From a virus: a stretch of DNA of 54,301 nucleotides. Positions 11,101 to 19,994 of the stretch are shown in pieces (position 1 is the first letter of the stretch; each line of letters starts with the position of its first letter). Under the pieces are notes generated by a model, which saw nothing but the letters and a program-made list of their open reading frames with translations, did no database searches and had not been told where the DNA came from. Position numbers and translations under genes: made by a program. The stretch lies in IMG/VR virus record IMGVR_UViG_3300032092_000041, positions 1-54,301 of that record; one strand, 5' to 3'.

Positions 11101-11454
11101 AGCACCTGACCCGCTGGCAGAAGCTGCAGCAATAATACGAGCTTTAACAGTACCAGTAATATCTTGAACTGATTTTCCAACAAAAGTTATTGGACTGATA
11201 GTTACATTATTAAAAGTTGTTTGTAATTTAACATAAAAACAATTTAAATTGGTGGTTATCTGGCCGCCAGTAATAGGAGTATTTTGCTTAAAAATATTGT
11301 CAGCAAAATTAGAAATTTGATTTTGAAGAATAGATTGAGTTTGTGTTAATTCACGAGCTTGAACGGCAAAGCCAGGCTTAAAAAGAATACGATGGTAATT
11401 CTTTGCAGGATCAAAATCATCATAATACGGATCAACGTTAAAATTTAAAGACAT
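5122..11454 (-). CDS. Giant virion structural protein, DUF4815 N-terminus
   Basis: At 2110 residues this is the largest gene in the window. The N-terminus (MSLNFNVDPYYDDFDPAKN, followed by ILFKPGFAVQARELTQ) is the hallmark of the DUF4815 family of T4-like aquatic phages. These proteins occupy the genomic place of T4 gp10/gp9 baseplate and fibre-connector proteins. The body is Thr/Ser/Asn-rich, with repeated beta segments and GGxGY modules near the C-terminus (GGTGYSNNANLSV, GGSGYLETPTITI). AAGGAATAAA precedes the ATG. It follows gp8 in the wedge operon, so it probably forms the outer wedge or fibre attachment point. Full-length homology to T4 gp10 is not claimed. Confidence 0.8.
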   Translation of the reverse strand: MSLNFNVDPYYDDFDPAKNYHRILFKPGFAVQARELTQTQSILQNQISNFADNIFKQNTPITGGQITTNLNCFYVKLQTTFNNVTISPITFVGKSVQDITGTVKARIIAAASASGSGAGGDPPTIILTYTSGVQFTNGDIVYDATTLQPICQAITSASTGSSSVASVSQGVFYISSNYTAPSGEVITKGTFVQVNPQSVILNKYDSIPNLRVGLDIVESITTYLNDSSLLDPAIGASNYQAPGADRYKIDLVLETRPLLLGNDDSFIELIRVINGEVQTIVNGTVYNVIDDYFAKRDYETNGDYIVNDFKLTPKANTADASNNSYIMSVGKGIAYVHGYRIENQAPIDLTTMRSRTTVAQNNNPTYMSYGNYFYVDTVRGANGQFFDTTTYSNVDFHCVSVANVSVATSSSYSSTVVATGYIRGLEFDKVNGTDANSYVYRLYVDSLQANSISANVTTATPNTVTFPSYFSTSNTAYPGMTISIFNGRNAGDSRTIVAYNGVSKVATINQNWTTTPDTTSQYTLNFDIKYANTVVFANKSSFPAQIYSTAIIDESSKANGVPSGLTTLQNPTYPELIFPVGSPYVANLTSTTYTTQQLWRNVGFTSTGVGSTVSTALQYTGDYSNVIRHIGTGGSTLSSSLVRQNFVIVVTAIGGGCTLNVGEIVPWTTAGRTVVLSADASTATLQASDVGGTFTATILATVYAVNADNTAHLLRNKTLIAGNTSVINSSNTQVATYTFVDNTATTSKGQVYIQNAGIVNPGISQSLYLSDVKNIVRVIDTGSVGTLPTASMLIAGSSYDITSRFNFDNGQRDGFYDHASITLKPGYPKPSGNMLVVLNYYQHTGGDGYFSVQSYLNEVYQQIPQYTSKAGIVYALRDSLDFRPARLNAQTLFTFRYSNTGDTTKYGVFLPYDMSTFTGYYNYYLGRKDKLVLTKDKSFKIIEGTSSLTPLYPAQPDGSLVIANLSLDPYTGYLPTEAPSGFMPNLSIEKVKHQRYTMQDIAGLENRINNVEYYTSLSQLEQTATSQQISDAYGLNRFKNGIIVDDFSSYATADTLSQDYSATINRRERRMTASQSVKNYPLKSSALAYNMGLPSSATSSALGYNISYDGYVNYFTLPFTTANVFSQKLASRTTNVNPFAYVTSEGVLSLSPNMDNWVDTNYSPALLITNPDLQVFQASENISVLSSGDWKTISGTTTSATTFTEGHGINPSPFGRVGFSTTSSVTTLQQAKSDILGPYDRIGSTYALNNGYITDISVLPYIRPQQVVVRAGSLLTNSPITAYFDNTSIINYIRKPNIIELTNVVGAFKQDDVLGYYLSGIFTPTARVVGVYNYANTSNTRLYVAADPSSITYNNSLSLVNGFFDVNGIYQGNTASGTIASTKHFGGRILNANTTTSIQLSKLAATTDGYYTGNTIYICAGTGKNQSATISNYYGANQVAVLASSITSANGDIYSIGSISTDETGSFYGIFNLPDSTFRTGERVLRVDNSTGGNQTSATTYAEATYYAEGLQTTQQRVDFGASPAGAKGTFTQTSQQQLTSVSTSISPWDPVAQSFIVSKRNYPNGFFLNSIKLFFRSKPTTENIPVSLYIVGTLNGYPNGDILDHSIVSLTPDMVNTSETPQYLDGTTATVFQFSVPVYIQSDVLYAFIVKTDSNQYTVWTAANGDTAIGSSAKNLPTDNTPSVVTKIGGAPYVGGLFISQNSQTWSVDQNQALMMVADQCIFTTSATPQIPYVIPRLSPQRELIEQSVDYYTNANTVSNTLNSISNSTTYVDAFNITTTDFTPTTTQISYNYVATLASGSSAGNKNITPGKYGTATADDIYLDDGNGERVILPYSNNSFILNATLSSTDSFVSPVISDAGLSAYAINWNINNCSISNNLIQLASGGTGYSNNANLSVTISAPTGVGGSPAIAEANVENGVIKSIYITNGGSGYLETPTITIIDANTTPGTGASANVIGETSQVGGPALAKYVTRPIQLAQGNDSGDINVYLTAYRPPNTDINVYYKILNRNDTQGLNNSSWQLMTKINNSNTQFSLTRTDTYEYAFAPGTAGVDVGYVSYVSSTTGQTYTTFSQFAIKIVLTTTDNTFVPYVTDMRALALPSNVNTTF

Positions 11455-11463
11455 TTTATTCCT

Positions 11464-12828
11464 TTAGTATCCTAATACAAATCTAAATTGTTCTATTCCA
11501 TCCGAACTTCTTTGAGTACCACTTCTGTTTTGTATTTGCGCCAAATAACCAGAAAATGGTACAAAGTTTGGAGTATTGTAAGTTAAAATAGTTCGAGCTG
11601 TTTGTGATGTGGTACCAAAAATTGGTAGATTAATACTTGGTGTTCCCGTTATATTTATCAGCCTAACCACATTGGTTATAGAATCAAAACTTAACATAGT
11701 TGCACTAAATGTTGGATTTGTTTCACTACCTTGATACACAGTTTCACCACTTACAAATGCACCAAAGCCTGTTGATACAACTAAATCGGTGCTAGTAGAG
11801 TAAATTTGTCCGTTAGCAGGATAAGGGTAGCTTTGCAAAGATGTCGGATTAATTAAAATCCCACTTTGATAATAGGTTACATCGGTTGGAATATTTCCAG
11901 CCTCTGAACCATCAAATTCGGCAGTAATCATTGCAGCCTTGACACCCAATTCAGCTATGGGATCAAATCCGTGGCCACCAATTGGACTTACTTGCGCCTC
12001 GGCCGTTGCACCAGAACCAATAGCTGATGAAATGGTCACTGTCGCATAACTATAATTTGTTCCTGCGTTTAGTACAACTATGTCAGTAATTGATCCGGCC
12101 ACATTTGCTAACGCCAATCCTTGAGCGCCTGTACCATCACCAGTAATAGTTACTGTAATTGCACCGTTTGCTGTATCATATCCAGAACCGCCGTTGGTAA
12201 CATTAATTACTTCTATGTCACCAGAACCTGCTGCATTTTGAATTGGGTTTGGTGTGTTTTGTCCTACTGGCACAGGTATCCAAGTTGCATCCATAAATGT
12301 TTTTTTAATACCAACATCGATGGTGTACATATATTTCCATTTGTAACCATCAGAACCTTTGAATATGTTATTTAAACCATAGTTTCCTGGTTGAAAATAA
12401 GGTTCTACTGTTGATGGTGTGCCAAGGTTATTCCACAAACATTTAAATACTTGGTCAAAACTATTACGAACATAATAATTTATAACATTAAAACCATTTT
12501 GATCCACTTGAAACATATCAATATCATCTTTGTAATAATTATATGTTGTGCCGGATAACCAATCATGTCTTTCTATTACTGGCGAAATATTATTTTGATT
12601 AACTATTTTTGCAACAAACATATTTCTAAAAACTTGTTTAATATATTGTTGAGTTTGTAGTGGTGTATCAGGATTTAAATCATTTGCCCATGGTTCAATA
12701 CGAGAAAGAAAAACGTAAATTGAACTAATTGGCAAACCAGTAACAGGTAATACCGCAGTGGGTGAATAGTAAGTTTGCTCTACCTGAGAAACTCTTGCAT
12801 TGTAAGTTAATATATTTTTATATGCCAT
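11464..12828 (-). CDS. 8: Baseplate wedge protein gp8-like
   Basis: This 454-residue protein contains SSIYVFLSRIEPWAND near residue 38, RHDW near residue 88 and DGYKWKYMYTID near residue 160. All match the conserved landmarks of T4 gp8 (the F-R-EPW motif, RRDW, and GYVWEYLFEI). T4 gp8 is 334 residues and forms a dimer in the baseplate wedge. The extra length here includes two GGSGY beta modules at about residues 210-280. The gene order gp6-gp7-gp8 matches T4, which supports the call. Confidence 0.8.
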   Translation of the reverse strand: MAYKNILTYNARVSQVEQTYYSPTAVLPVTGLPISSIYVFLSRIEPWANDLNPDTPLQTQQYIKQVFRNMFVAKIVNQNNISPVIERHDWLSGTTYNYYKDDIDMFQVDQNGFNVINYYVRNSFDQVFKCLWNNLGTPSTVEPYFQPGNYGLNNIFKGSDGYKWKYMYTIDVGIKKTFMDATWIPVPVGQNTPNPIQNAAGSGDIEVINVTNGGSGYDTANGAITVTITGDGTGAQGLALANVAGSITDIVVLNAGTNYSYATVTISSAIGSGATAEAQVSPIGGHGFDPIAELGVKAAMITAEFDGSEAGNIPTDVTYYQSGILINPTSLQSYPYPANGQIYSTSTDLVVSTGFGAFVSGETVYQGSETNPTFSATMLSFDSITNVVRLINITGTPSINLPIFGTTSQTARTILTYNTPNFVPFSGYLAQIQNRSGTQRSSDGIEQFRFVLGY

Positions 12829-12835
12829 AATTTAT

Positions 12836-14623
12836 TTATGCGTGTGTAATAGCTACAAAAGTATTTGCTAATGTTCCATCCATACACCAGTATTTTACAA
12901 AAATACTTGATGTTGCTGGAATACTATATGTTGTTGAATTAATGGTTGAATTAATTGCAGAACATCCGTGAGTAAATGTTTGTCCATTGCCAGCAGTATT
13001 AGTAATCCAAGCCTCAACTACTTTACCTGCAACAAAACTTGATAGCGTTACAACCAAACCGGCTGAAGTCTGAGCACGAACAACTGAGTTATTTGCAAAG
13101 TCAATTGTAATTGCTGTTTGTGAACTTGGGTAAATATTTGGTGTATAAATGAATCCTTTTGTTGGTGCCACAGTACCGGTGAATGATACAGAATCACCAT
13201 TAAATGAAGCAATTTCATTAACAACATTTGAACCCGTTGGTGTATTCCAGAATCTTATTCTAGAACCACGATTTGTGTCAGAACGATTTTCAGTAGCCAC
13301 AAAATCAATTCTTGCATCACCAAATGGTGCATATCCTGTATCACCATAAGAGTTACCAGCAATACGCAACAGAATATCATTGTTCTGTGTTGCTGTTGGT
13401 GCACCTACTGTACCCCTGGCAGTTCTACCAGCAATAAGAGAATATGCTGTATTTGATGTACCAACAGAATCAATCAACACCCTAGCAGGAACGTTTGATT
13501 TGCCAGTCAATTGCATTAGTGTGCCGGCTTGTGTTGGTGTTTGTGAACTTCCTGATGCTGTGATTCTAAAGGCAGCTTCTGTTGATGAGAAGTTTGAATT
13601 GGCTAGAACAGCGGTGCCATTGACTGCTAAGTTATTTGAAATATTTAAAGTGCCACCAAAAGTACCTGTGGTATTGGCTAATGCGTTATTGGCCACTACG
13701 GCAGTAGTATTAGCAACAATACCAGCAACGTTAGCTTGGTTTTGAGCAGTTTGAATTCGAGTATTTTGAGTTGTTTGTACGCCAAGCGCATACTGTGATA
13801 AAGTTGTTGCCGTTTGAATATTGTCGTTTTGAGTTAAATTGACAGCATTTAAAAAAGCAATATTAGCATTAACTGCAGCAACACCACCTGAAATATTGGC
13901 ATTAGCTGCTGCAACACCAGCCAAAGCAATTGCTACATTAGTATTGGTGGCATTAAGACCAGCTTGTAATACTATTGAATTTGCTGAAGCATTGTTTGCT
14001 ACTGCTGATGCTGTGGTTGTATAATTAAAACTTGCTGCATTAGTAATTTGTCTTGTACCATCAGCAAAAGTAATGTAGGATTGAGTGTTTAATACCAATC
14101 CGTTGGCAGTCATTAAAGCAACAATGTCTTGATTAGTAACACCGCCATTAATGAATACAGTATTTGCTTTATTTTGTGTACCAATAATCAAATTACCTGT
14201 TGGACTAGTAGTTGTTTTACCCACCATGTAAAGGTAACCATCATATGGTTTAAATGCTGGATAACCAGCAGCAACACCGTTATAACTTGCACTTTCGATA
14301 CCCATGTCAACAAAACCAAAGGTGTTGTCAGAATCGCTAGTAGATGCTACATAATCTGCTGAACCATTGGCATTAAAGTTTTGATTATTGATTTGTAAAT
14401 ATGTTGGACTACTACCTGAAAATTGGCCTATAACATTATCAAATTGTACAACATTATTTCCAACAATAAGAGTATTATTTAAATATAAGTTTCTAGCAAT
14501 TGCCTGAGCAGTAAATTGACCTGTCAAGTCTGCGTCCAAATCTACACCCACAAAAACGGTATTTTGAGTATTTGCGGTAAAAGTTGTTACCAGAGGTAAT
14601 TGCGATATTTTTATTGTTGACAT
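12836..14623 (-). CDS. Structural/fibre protein in wedge operon
   Basis: This 595-residue protein lies between the gp7-like and gp8-like genes. The N-terminus MSTIKISQLPLVTTF resembles phage fibre proteins that start with an ISQLP motif. Residues 190-320 are Ala/Asn-rich (ANNASANSIVLQAGLNATN, VAAANANISGG), a likely alpha-helical or coiled shaft, followed by GGTLNISNNLAVNGTAVLA strand repeats and a globular C-terminal region. Insertion of a fibre-like gene into the gp7-gp8 interval is seen in other aquatic T4-like phages. It probably encodes a short tail fibre or a gp11/gp12-like element; this is inference. Confidence 0.65.
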   Translation of the reverse strand: MSTIKISQLPLVTTFTANTQNTVFVGVDLDADLTGQFTAQAIARNLYLNNTLIVGNNVVQFDNVIGQFSGSSPTYLQINNQNFNANGSADYVASTSDSDNTFGFVDMGIESASYNGVAAGYPAFKPYDGYLYMVGKTTTSPTGNLIIGTQNKANTVFINGGVTNQDIVALMTANGLVLNTQSYITFADGTRQITNAASFNYTTTASAVANNASANSIVLQAGLNATNTNVAIALAGVAAANANISGGVAAVNANIAFLNAVNLTQNDNIQTATTLSQYALGVQTTQNTRIQTAQNQANVAGIVANTTAVVANNALANTTGTFGGTLNISNNLAVNGTAVLANSNFSSTEAAFRITASGSSQTPTQAGTLMQLTGKSNVPARVLIDSVGTSNTAYSLIAGRTARGTVGAPTATQNNDILLRIAGNSYGDTGYAPFGDARIDFVATENRSDTNRGSRIRFWNTPTGSNVVNEIASFNGDSVSFTGTVAPTKGFIYTPNIYPSSQTAITIDFANNSVVRAQTSAGLVVTLSSFVAGKVVEAWITNTAGNGQTFTHGCSAINSTINSTTYSIPATSSIFVKYWCMDGTLANTFVAITHA

Positions 14624-14627
14624 TTTT

Positions 14628-17504
14628 TTAACCTAATAGAATTTCTAAACCATTCTCCGTTATAATTATATTTCCATCTTCAGTAGTAATTACAGGGAAA
14701 TATTGAACTCCTACTGCACCAAAATCATAGACATTACTTGTAACAAATGTTCGATTGACCGTCATTAACGAACCAGAATTTGCGTATGCCGACAAATTAC
14801 TGGTCAAATAAACAACATTATTCTGGTAATCAACATTGGATACTGTTCTAACTGAATTGTTTGAAATTACAACAGTATCACCAGTAAATACAATATCCCT
14901 TAATGGTTGTGTCGGATTACTATAAGTACCATTATTTACAATATTGTAAGAACCAGTCAATGATGATATATTTATTCGATTACTTCCAGCATTTGCGGTT
15001 ACATAAGCAACATTCGCAAATGATAACCAAGAATGATCCACCAAAGTAACTGTATTAGAACTCACATTAACCGATTCAATTTCAGACTGAATTGCAAAAC
15101 CGTTGGCGGTGGTCATTAAAAGTTCGTTGCCAACTGCCAGAATTTGTTGTAAGTTTGCACCATATAAAAAGGTGAAAGCAACGGTATTGGTACTTGGATA
15201 GCTAGTGTTTGCAACCATTGTGGCAAACGATGGCGCACCAGTATAATAGGCCAACGGGAATCCTTCATGAAAACCAGTAGAAGTTGAAAAATCAGTTTCG
15301 GCCAACGATTCAATTGTATATCTTCCAAGAACTTTTAAACCTGTTGGATGTAATAAATCCAATAGTACTTTACGATACTTGGCAATTTCTACACCTGACG
15401 TAAGTTGGTAAGTAAAATTATTATATTCTTGATTTTGTAAAACTGAAAATCCGCTTGGTTGACCTTGAGTATTTAAATATTGGCCAGAACTACTATTTAA
15501 ACCGTTTACAAAAACTGCGGTAGCTTTAGCAGTACCATCACCGTATGTTAAAACACCACCAGAATCATATCTACTAGCAGTATTAATTGTATTATATGAA
15601 TTTGTTAGTGTTATAAATTGTTGATTGTTTGAATTTAATTTTAAAGGCAAATCATAAATTGGTTTAGACGAGTAATTATAAACTCGAACATTGTAAATTA
15701 TTTGAGAAGAATTACCACTAAAGGACAAAATGGAATAAGAATCTACTGTTGCCGTATAAGTAGCGGCCGCAAAACTGGATCCTTGAAATAAAATATCACC
15801 TTTATTTGGTAAAAATAGTGTAGATGGTACAACTACTGAAAGGTCTTGTACCGCCAATGAAATATTTGGTGTTGAACTATAATCTTGTCCAGGATCCGTA
15901 ATAGTAACTGATGTAATTCCACCAAGTCTATCACCTTGAGCCGAAAATGACGCACCAACACCTAATACACTAGGAACATACAAAACAGCTCCACTCGCAC
16001 TAGCATTTGCAGAATTAACTGATATTGATGGTAGACTATATTGATAACCCATTCCACCTAAAGCAAACTTTTGTGGTGTCGTTCTGACATAAGTTATCGA
16101 AGTGATTGTATTTCCGTTTGCAATATTAACTGAAGCTACGTTTGCAAGAGCTCCGTAACCGGATCCACCAGTAAATACAATTTGGTCATTTGCACGATAC
16201 CCTTGGCCACCACTTTGAATTTGAATAGGTGCAAGAATACCTAAATTGGCCAAATTTCCTTGGCCGCCACTTTGAACTGGATAATATGACGAAGCAAAAA
16301 TTTCTCTTACAGTTGAAATTCCTGTACCTGAAGATGTTAATAAAACCGAAGATATAGGAAAAGTGGTAAATTCTATAAAGCTAAATGCATTAGCTAGAGT
16401 TGTATTTGCGTTAGCACTTTGATTAATAGAAAAATTATAAACACTATTTCCTAATGGTGGAGGTCCAAAACCTGCCGCAGTATTTCCAATATATGAATTA
16501 GCTACAGTAGCAATAATATCTGTTGGCACAAAATATACATTTGCTTGTTGGCTTGGATCCGCATTAACAGTTCCAACTACTGCATTAGGTAATACTTGAG
16601 CATCTGCATTTACGGTAATTACTGTATTAGGACTAAATCTGTAACCATAACCACCGTTAACAAGACCGATAGAAGCAAATGAACCTTTTGATGTTGTAGC
16701 AACTTCTGCTGCAGCACTATCAGTTGATCCTGGATCTAACCCGCCATAAAAAACTAAAGGATCTCCAGGTTGATATAATAATCCTTGGTTGTTTGGATCA
16801 ATAATTATTTGGTTAACTTGGCCAACAATTGGACCTCTAAGTATGTAATTTGCCCCATTTATATTAATAATATAATCTTTATTATTTGAATCTACAACAC
16901 GAACAAATTCACCAGAACTAAATTGTCTTACTGGATTAGAAATATAAACTTGCATTTTTGTGCCAGTAAATATTACATTTTCAATTGTTGCAAATGATTT
17001 GGTTGTTTCTCCAAACACCCTTAGACTGCCTGACGGTAAATTATTAAGTAATAACCAGTTTTGGTCTGAGGTATCAACATTAAGATTTTTAGCCACATAC
17101 CAAACACCAGAAGATGCTTTTAATACAGCGTCTTTTGTGAAAAAGAAATCAACATCAGAATTAAAAAGAATTCTAAAAAGAAATTTGTATGATGCAGTAG
17201 TTCCTTTTGATTGGTATAACTGTTTTGCTATTTTAATAACTGCAGGTTTATTTGCAAGTATTTCTTGAGGAAAATATGAAAGATATTCTTCAGTAAAATA
17301 ATTAATAAATTCTTCTGTTGTGTTATCAATATCAGCATAATTTAATATATTTTTTGAACGGTCTGTAACATTATTGGTTTGTTCCAACCATTCATAGTAT
17401 GCTTCTAAGAAAGCAAGAAAGTTGGCGTATGACGAATCTTCCCGAATAAATGCGGGTAATTGTTGAGGTATTAATAAAGATGTTTTTTGATTATTTGGAA
17501 TCAT
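14628..17504 (-). CDS. 7: Baseplate wedge protein gp7-like
   Basis: This 958-residue protein begins MIPNNQKTSLLIPQQLPAF. A helical region at residues 25-130 includes YANFLAFLEAYYEWLEQ and YQSKGTTASYKFLFRILF, a pattern typical of the large wedge protein that follows gp6 in cyanophages and is equated with T4 gp7 (1032 residues). The central part holds several GGxGY beta modules (GGYGYRFSPNTVI, GGQGYRANDQIVFTGG, GGMGYQYSLPSI). The position directly after gp6 and before gp8 matches T4. In T4, gp7 cross-links the wedge (gp6)2-gp7 heterotrimer. Confidence 0.75.
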   Translation of the reverse strand: MIPNNQKTSLLIPQQLPAFIREDSSYANFLAFLEAYYEWLEQTNNVTDRSKNILNYADIDNTTEEFINYFTEEYLSYFPQEILANKPAVIKIAKQLYQSKGTTASYKFLFRILFNSDVDFFFTKDAVLKASSGVWYVAKNLNVDTSDQNWLLLNNLPSGSLRVFGETTKSFATIENVIFTGTKMQVYISNPVRQFSSGEFVRVVDSNNKDYIININGANYILRGPIVGQVNQIIIDPNNQGLLYQPGDPLVFYGGLDPGSTDSAAAEVATTSKGSFASIGLVNGGYGYRFSPNTVITVNADAQVLPNAVVGTVNADPSQQANVYFVPTDIIATVANSYIGNTAAGFGPPPLGNSVYNFSINQSANANTTLANAFSFIEFTTFPISSVLLTSSGTGISTVREIFASSYYPVQSGGQGNLANLGILAPIQIQSGGQGYRANDQIVFTGGSGYGALANVASVNIANGNTITSITYVRTTPQKFALGGMGYQYSLPSISVNSANASASGAVLYVPSVLGVGASFSAQGDRLGGITSVTITDPGQDYSSTPNISLAVQDLSVVVPSTLFLPNKGDILFQGSSFAAATYTATVDSYSILSFSGNSSQIIYNVRVYNYSSKPIYDLPLKLNSNNQQFITLTNSYNTINTASRYDSGGVLTYGDGTAKATAVFVNGLNSSSGQYLNTQGQPSGFSVLQNQEYNNFTYQLTSGVEIAKYRKVLLDLLHPTGLKVLGRYTIESLAETDFSTSTGFHEGFPLAYYTGAPSFATMVANTSYPSTNTVAFTFLYGANLQQILAVGNELLMTTANGFAIQSEIESVNVSSNTVTLVDHSWLSFANVAYVTANAGSNRINISSLTGSYNIVNNGTYSNPTQPLRDIVFTGDTVVISNNSVRTVSNVDYQNNVVYLTSNLSAYANSGSLMTVNRTFVTSNVYDFGAVGVQYFPVITTEDGNIIITENGLEILLG

Positions 17505-17507
17505 TTA

Positions 17508-19583
17508 TTAACTTTGAGCAATAACATTTACGGTAATTGCTGTAGGACTACTGCTATCCAATGTTAAAATGGTATTGTACGAAGAAGATATTAAAGACGA
17601 TACTGGTGTCGCATCAACAGAAAGTTCACCTAAATCATTGTTAACATCAACTGGCGCAAGAGATACTAACGAAATAATACCTTTTGAATAATCAATTGTT
17701 CCTGCATTATTATTAAGTACAGTTTTAACATTTGTGACATTATTATAATATGTTCTTAATGTACCAAAACGTCCTTGTAGGTTAACAACAACTGCACCTA
17801 ATTGACCTGTTGTGTCGCCGTTGACTGGAGTGATTGTTGCAATAGCAGTAGTATAATTGTTACCTGAAGTATCTACAACAATTTTTTGTATTGTTCCGCC
17901 AGCAATTTCCGCATGAGCCGTTGCACCTTGTCCATCACCTAAAATAGTAATAATTGGTGCAGATTGATAACCATATCCTGGATTCAATACAGATATAGTA
18001 TCAACACCATAGGTTGTTGCTGGCACTTCTTCATAAAATACGCCATCAATAATGTTTTCTGTGTTTGCTGGATTAACAAATTGTAGACCAGGAGAACTAG
18101 AAACGCCGCTTAATAAAACACCTTTTTGCAATGGAGTATTATAGTATAAATTATATGTTGATGAATCGGTTAAACTTGGAAGTACTCTTTTTTGTAATTT
18201 TAAAGAATATTCACTATTAACAATTGAAGGGTCATAACTTTGAACAGCATTCAATAAATCGTATCCATTAAATGTTGAATTAAAAGTATTTAAGGAAGTA
18301 TTTGCAAAAGCTACAATTGCTGCTTTTACACCATTTTCTATTTGTAACGCTGTTTTTGTTGTTTTATTTGGGTTGTAAACAACATTAACAGAAACATTTA
18401 TAAAAGTAAAATCTGGATCTACAATAGTAGGAGTTACTGTTAATACACTAATTGGGTCTATAATATTAGTAATAATGCTTTGTTTTTGGGCATCATTTAA
18501 AAGAAAAGAACCTTCTGGCTTCATGGAGATAAACACTTGGCCAAAAACTGGCGATTCATTTTCTTGTCCGCCCCATACAGAAACAGAATCAAAAGCAAAA
18601 CCTAAATTGTTTTGCTGAATAGCAGTAATATAATCTTCTTTAGTTACCGCACGATTTTGTGCTGCATAAGCTTTAGGTGCTTGAAATTTAATTGAATCGA
18701 TGGACTCTTTGTCGCCACCTTGCGATGCAGGAATAACTCCTGTTACAGAAGAACTTGTAAATCCTCCAATATTATCCATCAAAACAAAACTATTCGCACC
18801 TGTAGCCAACGTACCATCAGTTGAAATGTAGGTCACCACAACAATATTTCCGTCTTGTAATTCATAACCCAATACACCATCACCAAAACTAATTTGATAA
18901 TTGCCATTTAGTGATTCTTGCAAGAAGTATACTTGGTCAGTTGGTGTTAAAGTTAAAAAACTACCGGCAGGTTGATAAGTTGTATAAGAGTTATTTGATG
19001 AATTTTCTTGTACAGTAACTTGAATTGATGTTGTATCAATTTTTGAATCAGGAATTTCAAAAACATATTTTGGATTGATTGTTGAATCGACTGTATAGGT
19101 GTATGCTGCTGGAATGCCTTGTTTAATTTGTAAATTGGTAAAATTGGCAGTACCACCAGAAGTTGCAACAGTCGTTGCGTCAGTAGAAACAAAATTATAA
19201 TTTACGCCTTGTACTGATTCGGATATAAAATTACTATAACGTGGCAAAGTAAAAGAACTAGATGTAACACCAGTAAACGCAACATTGATATATGCTGTTG
19301 GTGCAATAGAAGATTTTGGAGTGTAGTTTAATAATTTTGCATGGGAAACAACCGAGCTTCTTTGTAAGGCAGAATCCAAAAACATCTCGTTGGCTACCAT
19401 GTTTAAATAATAAGCATTGTATTGTGTATTATATGCCAAAATGTCCAAAAGAACAGACATGGCAGAACCTTGAAAGTTATAATCTTTAAAGGCATCTTGT
19501 GATTGCAAATAAGCAATAAAATTGTTTTTGATATTACTGAAATCTAATTCAGTTAATTGTATATTGTTGTTTGAAGATGCCAT
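17508..19583 (-). CDS. 6: Baseplate wedge protein gp6-like
   Basis: This 691-residue protein is close to T4 gp6 (660). The N-terminal half carries LDILAYNTQYNAYYLNMVANEMFLDSA and SVVSHAKLLNYTPKS, the strongly conserved core of gp6/GpJ-like wedge proteins. The middle contains QNRAVTKEDYITAIQQN, another family landmark. A GYGYQSAPIITILGDGQ module near residue 520 is shared with the neighbouring wedge proteins. gp6 dimers form the continuous inner ring of the baseplate. Its start codon overlaps the gp25 stop by one base, so the two wedge genes are coupled. Confidence 0.9.
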   Translation of the reverse strand: MASSNNNIQLTELDFSNIKNNFIAYLQSQDAFKDYNFQGSAMSVLLDILAYNTQYNAYYLNMVANEMFLDSALQRSSVVSHAKLLNYTPKSSIAPTAYINVAFTGVTSSSFTLPRYSNFISESVQGVNYNFVSTDATTVATSGGTANFTNLQIKQGIPAAYTYTVDSTINPKYVFEIPDSKIDTTSIQVTVQENSSNNSYTTYQPAGSFLTLTPTDQVYFLQESLNGNYQISFGDGVLGYELQDGNIVVVTYISTDGTLATGANSFVLMDNIGGFTSSSVTGVIPASQGGDKESIDSIKFQAPKAYAAQNRAVTKEDYITAIQQNNLGFAFDSVSVWGGQENESPVFGQVFISMKPEGSFLLNDAQKQSIITNIIDPISVLTVTPTIVDPDFTFINVSVNVVYNPNKTTKTALQIENGVKAAIVAFANTSLNTFNSTFNGYDLLNAVQSYDPSIVNSEYSLKLQKRVLPSLTDSSTYNLYYNTPLQKGVLLSGVSSSPGLQFVNPANTENIIDGVFYEEVPATTYGVDTISVLNPGYGYQSAPIITILGDGQGATAHAEIAGGTIQKIVVDTSGNNYTTAIATITPVNGDTTGQLGAVVVNLQGRFGTLRTYYNNVTNVKTVLNNNAGTIDYSKGIISLVSLAPVDVNNDLGELSVDATPVSSLISSSYNTILTLDSSSPTAITVNVIAQS

Positions 19584-19975
19584 TATCTGGACCTTTCAAG
19601 AAGTATATTTACCGATGTTGGCAAGGTATTATTTCCTATGTAAAATGTTAGATTAATCGTAAATGAGTTTTCATCAATATTACCGGTAACCGTAATATCT
19701 TCTATTTGTACTCTAGGTTCATAATTTGTTATAACATTTTCAATTTCGGTTTTAATTAAACTGGCCGTCAAAGTGGTGGCCGGTTCAAATAAAAGTTTGT
19801 CGATATTTCCACCAATATCTGGTTGAAACGGTCTTTCATAGAAATTGGTCAATAAAAGATTACGAACCGAACGAATAACCGCTTGGTCATCAAAGCTTCG
19901 AGCAACATCTTTCGAACCAGGAACAAGGTTAAATGTGAAGTCTAAATCGGAATAAAGATTGGTTAGTGTTGCCAT
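19583..19975 (-). CDS. 25: Baseplate wedge protein gp25
   Basis: This 130-residue protein matches T4 gp25 in length (132) and in the conserved segments DLDFTFNLVPGSKDVARSFDDQAV, LLTNFYERPFQPDIGGNI and PRVQIEDITVTGNID. These include the RPF and EPR-like signature of the gpW/gp25 lysozyme-like fold that nucleates sheath assembly. Immediate linkage to gp6 is the usual order in contractile tails. Confidence 0.92.
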   Translation of the reverse strand: MATLTNLYSDLDFTFNLVPGSKDVARSFDDQAVIRSVRNLLLTNFYERPFQPDIGGNIDKLLFEPATTLTASLIKTEIENVITNYEPRVQIEDITVTGNIDENSFTINLTFYIGNNTLPTSVNILLERSR

Positions 19976-19994
19976 TTATTATTTATGATGCTTC

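Noticed and set aside
12833-12840. CATAAATA octamer on the minus strand
   Set aside because: It lies only 5 bp before the gp8-like start and overlaps the previous stop codon, too close to serve as a promoter for that gene.
19980-19987. CATAAATA octamer on the minus strand near gp25
   Set aside because: It is 5 bp from the gp25 start, so the spacing is wrong for a late promoter; probably chance in AT-rich sequence.
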